DNA of 64,000 nucleotides, taken from assembly GCF_041276405.1 (NCBI RefSeq), contig NZ_JBGGGT010000001.1, positions 107,501 to 171,500 of the forward strand, read 5' to 3'. Under the pieces are notes generated by a model that was not told where the DNA came from, made no database searches, and was given only the letters and a program-made list of their open reading frames with translations. The first letter of the stretch is position 1; every line of letters begins with the position of its first letter. The stretch comes from Microvirga sp. TS319. GTDB lineage: Bacteria > Pseudomonadota > Alphaproteobacteria > Rhizobiales > Beijerinckiaceae. The position numbers and the translations under genes are program-made. Shown piece by piece: positions 9,561-18,065 of the stretch.

Positions 9561-10706
9561 TCACGCCTTCCTTCGCGTCGCGCCGGCGTCCGCTCCGGCA
9601 ACCTGCCGGTAGAGCCTCTCGTAGGCGCGCACCATGTCCGCATGACTGAACCTGTCCAGGACTCGCTTGCGCGCAGCCTGGGCTATGCGGGAGCGCCCGG
9701 TGGGGTCGGCGAGGAGGCCCCGGATGGCGTCTGCAAGAGCCTGGGCGTCTCCCGAAGGCACGAGCATGCCACAGCCGTCGCCGAGCAGCTGCGGCGTTCC
9801 TCCTACGGCCGTCGCCACCACGGGAGTTCCACTCGCCATGGCCTCAAGGGCGCTGATCGACGTTCCCTCGGACACGGACGGCAGGACGAAGATGTCGAGG
9901 TCGCGATAGATGGGGGCCGTGTCGGCGAAGGCTCCGGGAAACAGAACCCTGTCGCCAAGGCCCGCGACTTGCGCCTGCTCGCGCAGGGACTCGCGTAAAG
10001 GGCCATCGCCCACGAGCACGAGCCGGGCGTCGGGGAGATCGCGAACCATGAGCGCCATCGCGTCGATGAGCAGGGCAAGGTTCTTGACCGGATCGAGCCG
10101 GGCCACGCAGCCGACGAGGGGGACGTCCGGTCCGACTCCGACGGCTCCTCGCAGGATCCCGCTCGTACCGTGCGGCGCAAAGCGCATCGTGTCGATGCCG
10201 TTGATGATCGTGGTCACGCGTGAGGCCGGGATCCGCGCCTTGTGGACCAGGTGCTCGCGCAAGGGGGCCGACACCGCCGCGACCATATCGGTGCGCAGAC
10301 CGGCCCACCAGCGCAACGCATCCTCGAACCACGGCTCGCCGAAAGCGAACCCGTGGGCCGTATGAACGACCGCCGGAACGCCCGCGGCCCTGGCCGCCAG
10401 AGCGGCCTTGACCCAGACTCCGTTATGCGCGTGGACGACGTCGAGCGGCTGCGCGGCGAAGTGCTCCCGCAGCCCCGGATGTGGGCGAAGGAGTGGAACC
10501 GTTCCGGGGCAGGGGACGAGCGAGACCGGGATTCCGGTCCGCCGCAGGTCCTCCGCAAGATCTCCCTCGCTTTCGAGACACGTGACGCCGACGCGGTGTC
10601 CCCGCCGGGCCAGGGCCCGGGCGAGGGCGGTCGCCATCGTCTCCATGCCTCCGGTCGCGAGGGAGGGCAGGATCATCTCGATGGCAAGGGGGGCGCCCGC
10701 CGTCAT
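9561..10706 (-). CDS. Glycosyltransferase family 4
   Basis: 381 residues. It begins IEMILPSLATGGMETMATALARAL, the glycine-rich N-terminal loop of GT4 retaining enzymes, and includes VVHAHNGVW, VGCVARLDPVKNLALLIDAM, LVGDGPLRESL and the E-x7-E element in EGTSISALEAMASG. The start ATG overlaps the stop of the preceding glycosyltransferase gene (ATGA), so the two are translationally coupled. The open frame continues far upstream in this reading frame, but that part is antisense-type shadow over the upstream gene. It is cytoplasmic and works on the lipid-linked repeat. Confidence 0.88.
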   Translation of the reverse strand: MTAGAPLAIEMILPSLATGGMETMATALARALARRGHRVGVTCLESEGDLAEDLRRTGIPVSLVPCPGTVPLLRPHPGLREHFAAQPLDVVHAHNGVWVKAALAARAAGVPAVVHTAHGFAFGEPWFEDALRWWAGLRTDMVAAVSAPLREHLVHKARIPASRVTTIINGIDTMRFAPHGTSGILRGAVGVGPDVPLVGCVARLDPVKNLALLIDAMALMVRDLPDARLVLVGDGPLRESLREQAQVAGLGDRVLFPGAFADTAPIYRDLDIFVLPSVSEGTSISALEAMASGTPVVATAVGGTPQLLGDGCGMLVPSGDAQALADAIRGLLADPTGRSRIAQAARKRVLDRFSHADMVRAYERLYRQVAGADAGATRRKA

Positions 10707-11902
10707 GGGGCAGTCATGACGGGCGGGCCGACAGGGGCCCAGGCCAGCATGTCGGGCCGCATCTCCGCATACAGCGACAGATGGGCGGCGACCCGGCGCT
10801 CCAGCGAGAACCGGCCGATCGCCGCCGCCCGGGCGGCGGCGGCCGTAGGCGAGCGGCCATGCGCAAGGGCGGCCTCGATGCCCTCGACCAGCGCGTCGAC
10901 GTCCCCGGGCTGGACGAGCTCGCCGGAGCCGGGAATGGCGAGCACCTCCGGGACCGATCCTGCCGCGGTGGCAACCACGGGCGCATCTGCCCGCATCGCT
11001 TCGAGCAGAACGTTCGGCAGCCCCTCCCGTCCGGGGCGGGACGGGAGGACGACGGCATCGACCTCGGAATAGAGCGACGTCACGTTCAAGACCGTGCCGA
11101 GGAAGTGGACGCGGTCGCCGATGTCCAGCGCCGCCGCCTGCCTCTCGAGCGCCGTCCGTTCCTGCCCGTCGCCCGCGATCGCCAGGGAAACGGGCTTTCC
11201 TCGCGTCCGAAGGCGCGCGACGGCTTCGATCAGGAGGTCGAGCCCCTTCTCGGGGCTGAGCCGGGATACGGCGGCGATGAGGGGCTCGTCCGCTCGGCGC
11301 AGACGGTCGAGCCGGACCGGCTCGCCGTCCGGCGGGATGGGAAACGACGCGTTGTGGATCAGCCTGAGCCGCCCTCCCACATCGGCGAACACGCGGCGGT
11401 TCTCCTCGGACAGGACGACGAGCCGGTCCGCCCGGCGCAGCAACGTCCCGTCGAGCCGGTTGTAGAGCCGCATCTTCCAGTTCTCGTCGGTGGCGCCGTG
11501 AAAGAAGGCGATCCAGGGCAGCCTCAGGCCGGAGCGACGCAGCAGAAACAACAGCGTGGTCATGCGGTAGCCATGGGTCTGCACGATGTCCGGCTGAAAC
11601 GCACCAAAAGCCCGCCCGAGCCGCCCGGGAAGGGACATGTCCAGGGGACCGCCATCGGGGATCACCACATGCGAAACGCCGGCCCGCTCGAGATAGCCGA
11701 TGAAGGGGGACGGATCGCGCCCTGTGCGCTGGAACATGAAGATGCAAAGGTCCACATCGTGACTCTTCAGCGCCTGCGCGAGAGCCGCGAGCTGACGCCC
11801 GGGACCCGACACAATCCACGTGTCCATGACGGCGGCGACGCGCAGGCGGGGGGAGGCCGGTTTCGACGGGAGGATGGCGGAAGATGTCTCATGAGCCATC
11901 AT
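10703..11902 (-). CDS. Glycosyltransferase family 4
   Basis: 399 residues from ATG 11902, chosen because GGAG lies 7 bases before; an ATG directly after it is equally possible. The GT-B pattern is clear: DTWIVSGPGRQLAALAQAL at the N-terminus, IVQTHGYRMTTLLF, SRLSPEKGLDLLIEAV, IAGDGQERTALE and EGLPNVLLEAMRADAPVVAT with the family E-x7-E. It is the first gene of the minus-strand run 11902 to 7625. Its promoter must be in the 234 bp shared with the divergent membrane glycosyltransferase gene. Donor and acceptor are unknown. Confidence 0.88.
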   Translation of the reverse strand: MMAHETSSAILPSKPASPRLRVAAVMDTWIVSGPGRQLAALAQALKSHDVDLCIFMFQRTGRDPSPFIGYLERAGVSHVVIPDGGPLDMSLPGRLGRAFGAFQPDIVQTHGYRMTTLLFLLRRSGLRLPWIAFFHGATDENWKMRLYNRLDGTLLRRADRLVVLSEENRRVFADVGGRLRLIHNASFPIPPDGEPVRLDRLRRADEPLIAAVSRLSPEKGLDLLIEAVARLRTRGKPVSLAIAGDGQERTALERQAAALDIGDRVHFLGTVLNVTSLYSEVDAVVLPSRPGREGLPNVLLEAMRADAPVVATAAGSVPEVLAIPGSGELVQPGDVDALVEGIEAALAHGRSPTAAAARAAAIGRFSLERRVAAHLSLYAEMRPDMLAWAPVGPPVMTAP

Positions 11903-12136
11903 CGTTTGTCTCCATGGCCGTCTCGCGGGCGAGGATACCGGGGGCTTTCTCTGCAGGCTTGCCCGGGAGCCGGCACGCAATGCGCGTCGGCAGCAGGTCG
12001 GCGCATGATGGTCAGCATGTCGCCGCTCATGATGTTGCGCGTGACATGGCCCGGCAAGGCACGCGGTCGGCAATTGCGAGGTATCTTGCTGTTCCCACGA
12101 CACAGCCTATCTGGCTCAACCATTGTTGGGGAAACG
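11903..12136. promoter_or_regulatory. Divergent promoter region between glycosyltransferase operons
   Basis: 234 bp between start codons on opposite strands (11902 minus and 12137 plus). Both operons are polysaccharide genes, so shared control is plausible. I see no repeat or recognisable operator. Confidence 0.4.
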
Positions 12137-13306
12137 ATGATCGAGCTGGTCTTCTGGACGTGCGTCGTCCTGATCCTCTATCACCATGTCGGATATCCCA
12201 TCGCCATCCGGGCGATCGCGGCGCGGTGCGGCCGGAAGCCGCCCGTCTCGACGGAGGAGCCCGCCGTTTCGCATTCGGTCACGATCATCGTTCCGGCTCA
12301 CAACGAAGAGGCCGTGATCGCCGCCAAAATCCGCAACCTTTCTCGGCTCGACTATCCGCGCGACCGATTGACCATCGTGCTGGCTCTCGACGGTTGCACC
12401 GATGGGACCGCGGCCATCGCGCAAAGCTTTGCTGGGAGAACGGATGGGCTCGATCTGCGCATCGTCGAGTATGCCGGCAACATCGGCAAGGTGGCGGTGC
12501 TCAACGAGCAGATCGGTAAGGCCCGTTCCGATCTCATCGCTCTCAGCGATGCCTCCGCGCTCCTCGAACCGCAGGCCCTATCCCGGGCCGTCCGTCATTT
12601 CGGGAGATCCTCTGTCGGCGTGGTCTGCCCGACCTACGCGCTCGTCCGCCCCGGAAGCGAGGGAGAGCGAGCGTATTGGGCTTACCAGACACGTGTGAAG
12701 GCCGCCGAGGGCGCGGTTGGCGCGCCGATGGGCGCACATGGATCCTTCTATCTTTTCAGACGGGACATGTGGGAGCCACTCCCGCCGGACACGATCAACG
12801 ACGACTTCGTTCTGCCGATGCGGATCGTGCTGCGAGGATATGATGCCGTCTACGATCCGGGCATCGTCGCGACGGAGCTGGAGACCAGCACCGCGCGGCA
12901 GGATTTCCGCCGGCGGATCCGCATCGGCGCGGGCAATCTCCAGCAGGTCCTGCATCTTCCCGGCCTTGCCGATCCGCGCCGGCCGGGGATCGCTTTCGCG
13001 TTTCTGTCCGGCAAGGCCTTGCGCGCGTTCATGCCCTTCCTCCTGCTGATGGCCGCCGTCCTCCTTCCGGTTCTCGCGATGCGGGAGGGTGGTTTCTATA
13101 TCCCGGCTTCTGCGGGAGAGGCCGTGATCGGCGCGGCCGCTTTCGCCGGCTATTTCGGAGTACCCAGGACGATGCCTCGCCACGCTCGGTGGGCGGGCTA
13201 TTTTGTGCAGGGTCATGCAGCGGGATTCATCGGAGCGTTGATCCTGCTCTGCGGTTTGCAAGGGCAGGCCTGGAAGATGTCGGCTGCAGCCAAGGCCAAG
13301 GCGTGA
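12137..13306 (+). CDS. Membrane-anchored glycosyltransferase family 2
   Basis: 389 residues. An N-terminal membrane segment (IELVFWTCVVLILYHHVGYP) precedes a GT2 domain with VTIIVPAHNEEAVIAAKI, VLALDGCTDGTAAIA, LIALSDASALLEPQAL and a later NDDFVLPMRI, where the terminal catalytic Asp pair sits. C-terminal hydrophobic segments anchor it (about residues 285-310, 320-340 and 355-375). Layout is like ExoO/IcaA-type processive or lipid-linked transferases. ATG 12137 follows GGGGAAACG; the open frame upstream of it is shadow. It is followed after 56 bp by the export protein gene, likely in one operon. Confidence 0.85.
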   Translation: MIELVFWTCVVLILYHHVGYPIAIRAIAARCGRKPPVSTEEPAVSHSVTIIVPAHNEEAVIAAKIRNLSRLDYPRDRLTIVLALDGCTDGTAAIAQSFAGRTDGLDLRIVEYAGNIGKVAVLNEQIGKARSDLIALSDASALLEPQALSRAVRHFGRSSVGVVCPTYALVRPGSEGERAYWAYQTRVKAAEGAVGAPMGAHGSFYLFRRDMWEPLPPDTINDDFVLPMRIVLRGYDAVYDPGIVATELETSTARQDFRRRIRIGAGNLQQVLHLPGLADPRRPGIAFAFLSGKALRAFMPFLLLMAAVLLPVLAMREGGFYIPASAGEAVIGAAAFAGYFGVPRTMPRHARWAGYFVQGHAAGFIGALILLCGLQGQAWKMSAAAKAKA

Positions 13307-13362
13307 GGGCTCGGACATCACGAACCTGTCTGGGCGACGATGACGTCTTAGAGTAACGCGAG

Positions 13363-14589
13363 ATGAGTGACCGCATGCGCCGCCTGCCTCTCCTGACCGT
13401 TCTGTTGTGTCTCTCCGTTCCGGCATGGTCTCAGTCGCCGCCAGCGCCGCCCGCGTCTGGACAGGATAGTGTCGATGTCGCGAATGCCGAGAAACTCGCC
13501 TTGCGATTTCCCGGCAATCCGGAGATGAGCGGCGATTACCGGATCGGTGCCGACGGTACGATCTCGATCCCGCTCCTGGGCCGCATGCCGGTCGGGGGCA
13601 TGTCCTCGGCGCAGCTCGAGGATGCTCTCTCCAAACGGCTGGAGCAGATGACGGGGCGGCCGAATTCCGTCACCGTCGAGATCGCCGCCTACAAACCCGT
13701 CTTCGTGACGGGGCTGGTGACGCGCTCCGGGGCGGTCCCATGGTATCCCGGCATGACCGTGCTCCAGGCGGTCGCTCTTTCGGGCGGGCTGTTTCGCGCA
13801 ACCGGTCCCAATATCGCCGGGCCCACGGCGGGCGATGCCGAGATGCTTCGCTACCGCCGCGCCGTGGAGGACCGCAAGCAGGCCCTTGCGTCTCTTGCGC
13901 GGCTGCAGGCGGAGCGCGAGAATTCGACGGATATCCAGGTCCCTCAGGCTCTCGTCGCGATTGCGGGACAGCGGGAGGCGCAGGATCTCGTCGCCGCGCA
14001 AAAGAACCTGCTGCTGACCCGGCAGAGATCGGTGTCGAACCAGGTGGCGACGCTCAATCGCGGCATGGAGCTTGCGGCGCAGGAACTGGAAGGCTTACGC
14101 GAGCAAGGCAAGCGCGTCGCCGAACAGCTTCAGATGCGGCGTGAGGCGCGACAAAAGTTCGAAGAGTTGCAGCAAAGGGGGGTCGTGATCGCGCAGCGCG
14201 CCTTCGAAGAGGACATGAAAGTCTCGGAGCTGGAGGAGAAGACCGCGAACGTCGCGGTGTCGACCGCGCGCGTGCAGGCGACGATCGCCGCCATGCAGCG
14301 GGACTCCGTCGCCCTCACCGAGGAGCGCAAGGCATCCATCGAGGCCGAGATCGACCGTCTTCAGAAACAGGCGGCTCAGCTTGCGGACGAGGCGGCTGCG
14401 GCACGCCAGGCCTACAACACGCTCGCAGGCGCTTCTCTCGAGGCGGAGCGGGGCGACAAAACCGAGATCGTCTATTCGGTGGTGCGCCGCGAGGAGGCGG
14501 GAGAGACGACCGAGAGGGCGGGGCAGTCCACGCCGTTGAGGCCTGGGGATGTGCTGGTCGTCTCTCAGAATTTCAGGGAGGGAGAATGA
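13363..14589 (+). CDS. Polysaccharide export protein with long coiled coil (ExoF/Wza-like)
   Basis: 408 residues. A signal peptide is evident (LLTVLLCLSVPAWSQ). Residues about 48-140 are the polysaccharide export/SLBB domain: SGDYRIGADGTISIPLLGRMPVGGM, then TVEIAAYKPVFVTGLVTRSGAVPWYPGMTVLQAVALSGG. A long helical coiled coil follows (about 155-365, many AQ/EE heptads) before a short C-terminal part ending LRPGDVLVVSQ. This order matches rhizobial ExoF rather than enterobacterial Wza, as there is no lipobox Cys. It lies in the periplasm/outer membrane and forms the export path. Its last bases overlap the next start (ATGA). Confidence 0.83.
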   Translation: MSDRMRRLPLLTVLLCLSVPAWSQSPPAPPASGQDSVDVANAEKLALRFPGNPEMSGDYRIGADGTISIPLLGRMPVGGMSSAQLEDALSKRLEQMTGRPNSVTVEIAAYKPVFVTGLVTRSGAVPWYPGMTVLQAVALSGGLFRATGPNIAGPTAGDAEMLRYRRAVEDRKQALASLARLQAERENSTDIQVPQALVAIAGQREAQDLVAAQKNLLLTRQRSVSNQVATLNRGMELAAQELEGLREQGKRVAEQLQMRREARQKFEELQQRGVVIAQRAFEEDMKVSELEEKTANVAVSTARVQATIAAMQRDSVALTEERKASIEAEIDRLQKQAAQLADEAAAARQAYNTLAGASLEAERGDKTEIVYSVVRREEAGETTERAGQSTPLRPGDVLVVSQNFREGE

Positions 14590-15296
14590 TCCAGGGAACG
14601 CCCCCGCGAGGAGAGAGCATGGACGGTTCCCGCATCAGAGCCGCCGAGGAGACGATCCTCGCCCTGAGACGGGCGGAAGCGCGCACGATCGCGTTCGCTG
14701 CTCCCGAGCCCGTCTCCGGCACCAGTGCTTTCGCGGCCCTTGCCGCAAGCGTTCTGGCGCGCTCCGGGCAGCCGACGATGCTGCTCGACATCTCGAAAGG
14801 TGTCCAGGAAACTCCCGTCGAGGCGGCTTGGGTGCCGGGCCGGGAGGAGCCGAAGATCGTCATCGTGTCGCCGCAGAATGACTTCGCACGCCTGACCGTT
14901 CAGGCCGATCCGGATGTCCGCTTTCTCTTCGACAACACCCTGTGGTTCAGACGGGTGCTCGACAACGATCTGGCGTCCTACGACACCGTCGTTCTCGACC
15001 TCGCTCCTCTGTTCGACAGGCCGGCGGATACGGTCAATCCCTTTGCCGTGGCGGCGGCCTGCGATGCTCTCGTTCTCGTCTGCCGAAGAGGAACGGTCTC
15101 GAAGGAGAAACTCAGGAACGCGGTGGACATGGCGCGCGCCACGGGCGGCAAACCGTTCGGCATCGTCATGACGCAGGGGGGATATATCTCCGCCGGGGAA
15201 GAGATCGCCCGCACGCTGCGCAGAATGTTCTTCTTCGCCCCGTGGATTGCGAAGCGGATCGGCCGGAAGGCGACGGCAAGCGGCATTCTCGGCTGA
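14586..15296 (+). CDS. BY-kinase-like (CpsD/ParA-type) protein with degraded P-loop
   Basis: 236 residues. The gene overlaps the export protein gene by ATGA; a second ATG at 14619 also has a strong GAGGAG site, so the start is ambiguous. The position and fold pattern (RTIAFAAPEPVSGTSAFAALAASVLARSG, then TMLLDIS, then YDTVVLDLAPLFDRPAD and a LVCRRGTVSKEKLRNAV tail) match the chain-length/tyrosine-kinase ATPases of polysaccharide loci. The GK(S/T) of Walker A is replaced by GTS, so the key Lys is absent, and no C-terminal Tyr cluster is seen. It may be a regulatory or scaffolding subunit without ATPase activity, partner of the chain-length protein at 18066. Function is inferred. Confidence 0.65.
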   Translation: MIQGTPPRGESMDGSRIRAAEETILALRRAEARTIAFAAPEPVSGTSAFAALAASVLARSGQPTMLLDISKGVQETPVEAAWVPGREEPKIVIVSPQNDFARLTVQADPDVRFLFDNTLWFRRVLDNDLASYDTVVLDLAPLFDRPADTVNPFAVAAACDALVLVCRRGTVSKEKLRNAVDMARATGGKPFGIVMTQGGYISAGEEIARTLRRMFFFAPWIAKRIGRKATASGILG

Positions 15297-15300
15297 TGTC

Positions 15301-15360
15301 AGCGCATCGTTCTTGCGGAAAGCCATGTCCGGTTTCCACTTTTCATGTCCGATGCCCTAG
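15301..15360. repeat. Dispersed palindromic repeat, locus 2 (half element)
   Basis: Starts GCGCATCGTTCTTGCGG and contains CCGGTTTCCACTTTTCATGTCCGATGC, the same words as in the other loci. It lies between two converging genes, and the stop codon of the minus-strand gene (15357-15359) is at its edge. Likely acts at transcript ends. Confidence 0.6.
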
Positions 15361-16499
15361 CGCTTCGCCTCACCCTGTTCGCGGAGGGATGCGTATCTGT
15401 AGGATGTCGTATATTGCTGGTTGAACTGTTTTGAACCTTCGAGCCATGCGCCATTGACGCCGCCGGTGAAGATCTTGTCGCCGCGCTCCTTGTAGGTGGC
15501 GTCGCCGGTCATCTTGTAGACGAAGCCGAAGCCGTCGACGATCATGTTGTTGAGATCAGGCGCCGGCTCCTTGACCTCGCCCTTGGCGTTGAACTCGATG
15601 TAGTTGAAGGACTGGCTCTTCTCGTCCCAGGTGTGGCTCCAGAGATAATCGACCGACTTCTTGATCGCGGCGGGAATGCGCGCATCGGCCTTGTAGTTGG
15701 TGTAGTAGTCGATCAGGGTGTCGTTGAGCATGCCGGCCATGAACGGCACCACCGCGCCGTCCGAGTTCGAGAAGTGCCAGGCACCATCGGCCGATTGCGC
15801 CGACAGGATCTTGTCGAGGCTGGAGGTGAGCAGCTTGTCCCAGTTGTTGCCGGCGGCGCTGGGGGCATTGATCTGCTTGGCGTAGAGGAACGATTCCAGG
15901 GTGCGGGCCTGGATGCGCTGGTCCATCTCGGCCTTCACGTTGCCGACATTGTCGCTGTAGTAGGGCAACGCGAAGGTGTCGGCGACGCGCCCGACGGCGG
16001 TGCGGCTGGCCTCGTCGCCGGTGGCGAGATAATGCAGCGCCACGCCGGCGATCTGCGACCAGTGCGCCGACGTGCCGTAGTCGTTCGCCTCAAGATAGTT
16101 CGTCCGGTAATCAACCGCGAGATCGCCTGCGCGCTTCAGAAGCGTATCGTCCCCCGTTCGCGCCCACCAGACATAGAAGATCTTCGCCCGGTCGTAGTAA
16201 TTCGCCGCATCCCAAGCGTGTCCGTCGGAGCGCCAGTGACGCTCCGCGAAAACGCGGAAACGATTCTCGTAGCGCTGGAACGGCTCGCCGAGAATCGTCG
16301 CCTGCTGGACGGAAAGGGCAGGGCCTGCCGTGCGAAGAACCGTGTCACGCACGTCACTGGCGCGTCGGGAGCTGCCGTCATTCTGCGCAACCGGAGAGGG
16401 GCTTCCGGTATCGACGGCCCGTGCGCGCTCGGACGCGGCCGGCTCTGCCGCGCAGAGGAGCGCCGTCACGGCCAAGGTCGGAATCGCGCTTCGGCGCAT
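15357..16499 (-). CDS. Exported toroid-like enzyme, paralogue of the RTX protein without RTX tail
   Basis: 380 residues from ATG 16499, which gives a classic signal peptide (RRSAIPTLAVTALLCAAEPAAS); an ATG at 16574 would add 25 residues before it, and neither has a strong ribosome site. The mature part begins ERFRVFAERHWRSDGHAWDAANYYDRAKIFYVWW in character, clearly homologous to but diverged from the paralogue at 3008. Residues about 127-360 are encoded by the near-identical tract. It ends about 20 residues after this tract, so the RTX tail is missing. It would be periplasmic and may act on the same polymer as the secreted paralogue. Enzyme family not recognised. Confidence 0.72.
   Translation of the reverse strand: MRRSAIPTLAVTALLCAAEPAASERARAVDTGSPSPVAQNDGSSRRASDVRDTVLRTAGPALSVQQATILGEPFQRYENRFRVFAERHWRSDGHAWDAANYYDRAKIFYVWWARTGDDTLLKRAGDLAVDYRTNYLEANDYGTSAHWSQIAGVALHYLATGDEASRTAVGRVADTFALPYYSDNVGNVKAEMDQRIQARTLESFLYAKQINAPSAAGNNWDKLLTSSLDKILSAQSADGAWHFSNSDGAVVPFMAGMLNDTLIDYYTNYKADARIPAAIKKSVDYLWSHTWDEKSQSFNYIEFNAKGEVKEPAPDLNNMIVDGFGFVYKMTGDATYKERGDKIFTGGVNGAWLEGSKQFNQQYTTSYRYASLREQGEAKR
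15420..16121. repeat. 702-bp direct repeat, copy 2 (pairs with 3662-4363)
   Basis: Ungapped match to 3662-4363 with three mismatches seen. The mismatches are scattered, and flanking coding DNA is diverged, as expected of a recent gene conversion tract. Confidence 0.92.
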
Positions 16500-16672
16500 A
16501 CCTATTCGGGATCGACGGTCGAGACCAATAATCGCCTCGATCTTGGCGCCGAAATCGTTTCCCTTATATGCCATGAGGCATCCATCCAGTCGGAAAGCGG
16601 TGACGCTGTGTGGGACTACCTTGAATTCTCCCGCGGAAAATCAAGCGCGGCATTCCGTGCCGTGGAGCGCGG

Positions 16673-18061
16673 ATGTCGATAATCGCCCGCTTCTGGCAGA
16701 TCCCTGTCGCCATTCTCGCCTGCGTGGCCGCGTCCCTGCCATGGCTTGTGACCTCGTCGCCCTTCGCGCCCCTGGCGATCGCCGTCGGCCTCGTCGCCCT
16801 GCTGGTCGCCATTCAGTGGCCGCTTCTCGTGTGCATCGGGTTCGTGGCCTTTTCCCTCTTCCGTCTCCACGAGGCCTATCCGATCCTGATGCCGCTGCAA
16901 TTGCCCCTCGGCTTGGCGGCGCTCACGGCCATCGCCCTGGCGTGCAACGCTCTTGCCGGGCGCATCGAGGCCGTCTGGCCCGTTGAGATCCGGCTCTTCC
17001 TCGTCTTCTTCACCCTTGCCACCCTCGGCAGCGTCTTCGCCCTGAACCCGAAGCTGTCCTTCGAGTTCTGGAACGAGGTCTACGTCAAGATCGCGTTGAT
17101 GACGCTCGCGCTGACATGGCTCACGCGGACGGAGGAGGATTTCAATCTTGTCGCACGGGTGATCGCCATCAGCGGGTTGCTGGTGGCCGCCGTCGCGATC
17201 CGCAACAAACTCAACGGCACCGATCTCGTCGAGGGCACCCGCGTGACCATCGGCCTGCAGATCAAGTCGGCCCTGTCGGACCCGAACGATCTCGCATTCC
17301 TGCTGCTCACGACCTTGAGCTTTTCGATGGCCCTTCTGACGGGCAGGACCGGGTGGACGAACAGGATCATCGGAGCTGCCTGCGTGCCGGCGGTTCTCGT
17401 CGCGATCGTCTACACGCAAAGCCGGGGCGCCGTCCTCGGGGTTCTCGCGGTCTTTGTCGTCTACGGACTTCGCTTCGTGCGCTCGAAGGCGGCCCTGGTC
17501 GCTATCGGCATCATCGGGGTCGCGGCGCTCTATCTTGCGATGGGGCTCTCCGAACGCATGTCGCGCGCGGCCCCGGGCATCGGGCTGGATCCTTCCGCCG
17601 CGGGCCGGCTGGACTTCTGGATCACGGCCCTGAAGGCCGCTCTTCTGCGCCCAGTCACGGGGGTCGGGCTCGCGAACTTCTCGTGGTTCAACTATCTTGA
17701 GACCGGCCAGGACATGACCACACACAACACGTGGCTGCAGGTCCTGGCGGAGGTCGGCATTCCGGGTTTCGTCGTGTTCGTCCTCATGATCGCGAGCGCG
17801 TTTCGCACGAGTCTGCACGCGCACCGCACCTTGCGTGCGGCGAATGTCCGCTCTCCGGTCCAGGCCGTGGCGTATGGCCTGGTCGCCGCCATCGCGGGAT
17901 TCTGCGCATCGGGAAACTTCCTGTCGCAGGGATTCACGTGGTCGATCTATGTGCTCGTCGCCCTTGCCGCCGCGGTCGGGCGATATGTCGACGAGGCCGT
18001 TCAGGCACCGGCCCCGTATCGCGCAAGCATCGACGGCGGCATGGTGGCGCAGCGAGGATGA
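16673..18061 (+). CDS. O-antigen polymerase/ligase family membrane protein (Wzy-like)
   Basis: 462 residues with about ten to twelve membrane segments, preceded by GTGGAGCGCGG before ATG 16673. The Wzy_C-type loop is seen in the C-terminal half: TQSRGAVLGVLAVFVVYG, then DFWITALKAALLRPVTGVGLANF and a MTTHNTWLQVLAEVGIPGF segment with the conserved His-Asn. Such proteins join repeat units in the periplasm or attach the polymer to an acceptor; the pathway here (flippase, chain-length protein, export protein) fits polymerase. The stop is four bases before the chain-length protein ATG, suggesting one operon. Confidence 0.85.
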   Translation: MSIIARFWQIPVAILACVAASLPWLVTSSPFAPLAIAVGLVALLVAIQWPLLVCIGFVAFSLFRLHEAYPILMPLQLPLGLAALTAIALACNALAGRIEAVWPVEIRLFLVFFTLATLGSVFALNPKLSFEFWNEVYVKIALMTLALTWLTRTEEDFNLVARVIAISGLLVAAVAIRNKLNGTDLVEGTRVTIGLQIKSALSDPNDLAFLLLTTLSFSMALLTGRTGWTNRIIGAACVPAVLVAIVYTQSRGAVLGVLAVFVVYGLRFVRSKAALVAIGIIGVAALYLAMGLSERMSRAAPGIGLDPSAAGRLDFWITALKAALLRPVTGVGLANFSWFNYLETGQDMTTHNTWLQVLAEVGIPGFVVFVLMIASAFRTSLHAHRTLRAANVRSPVQAVAYGLVAAIAGFCASGNFLSQGFTWSIYVLVALAAAVGRYVDEAVQAPAPYRASIDGGMVAQRG

Positions 18062-18065
18062 CGGC

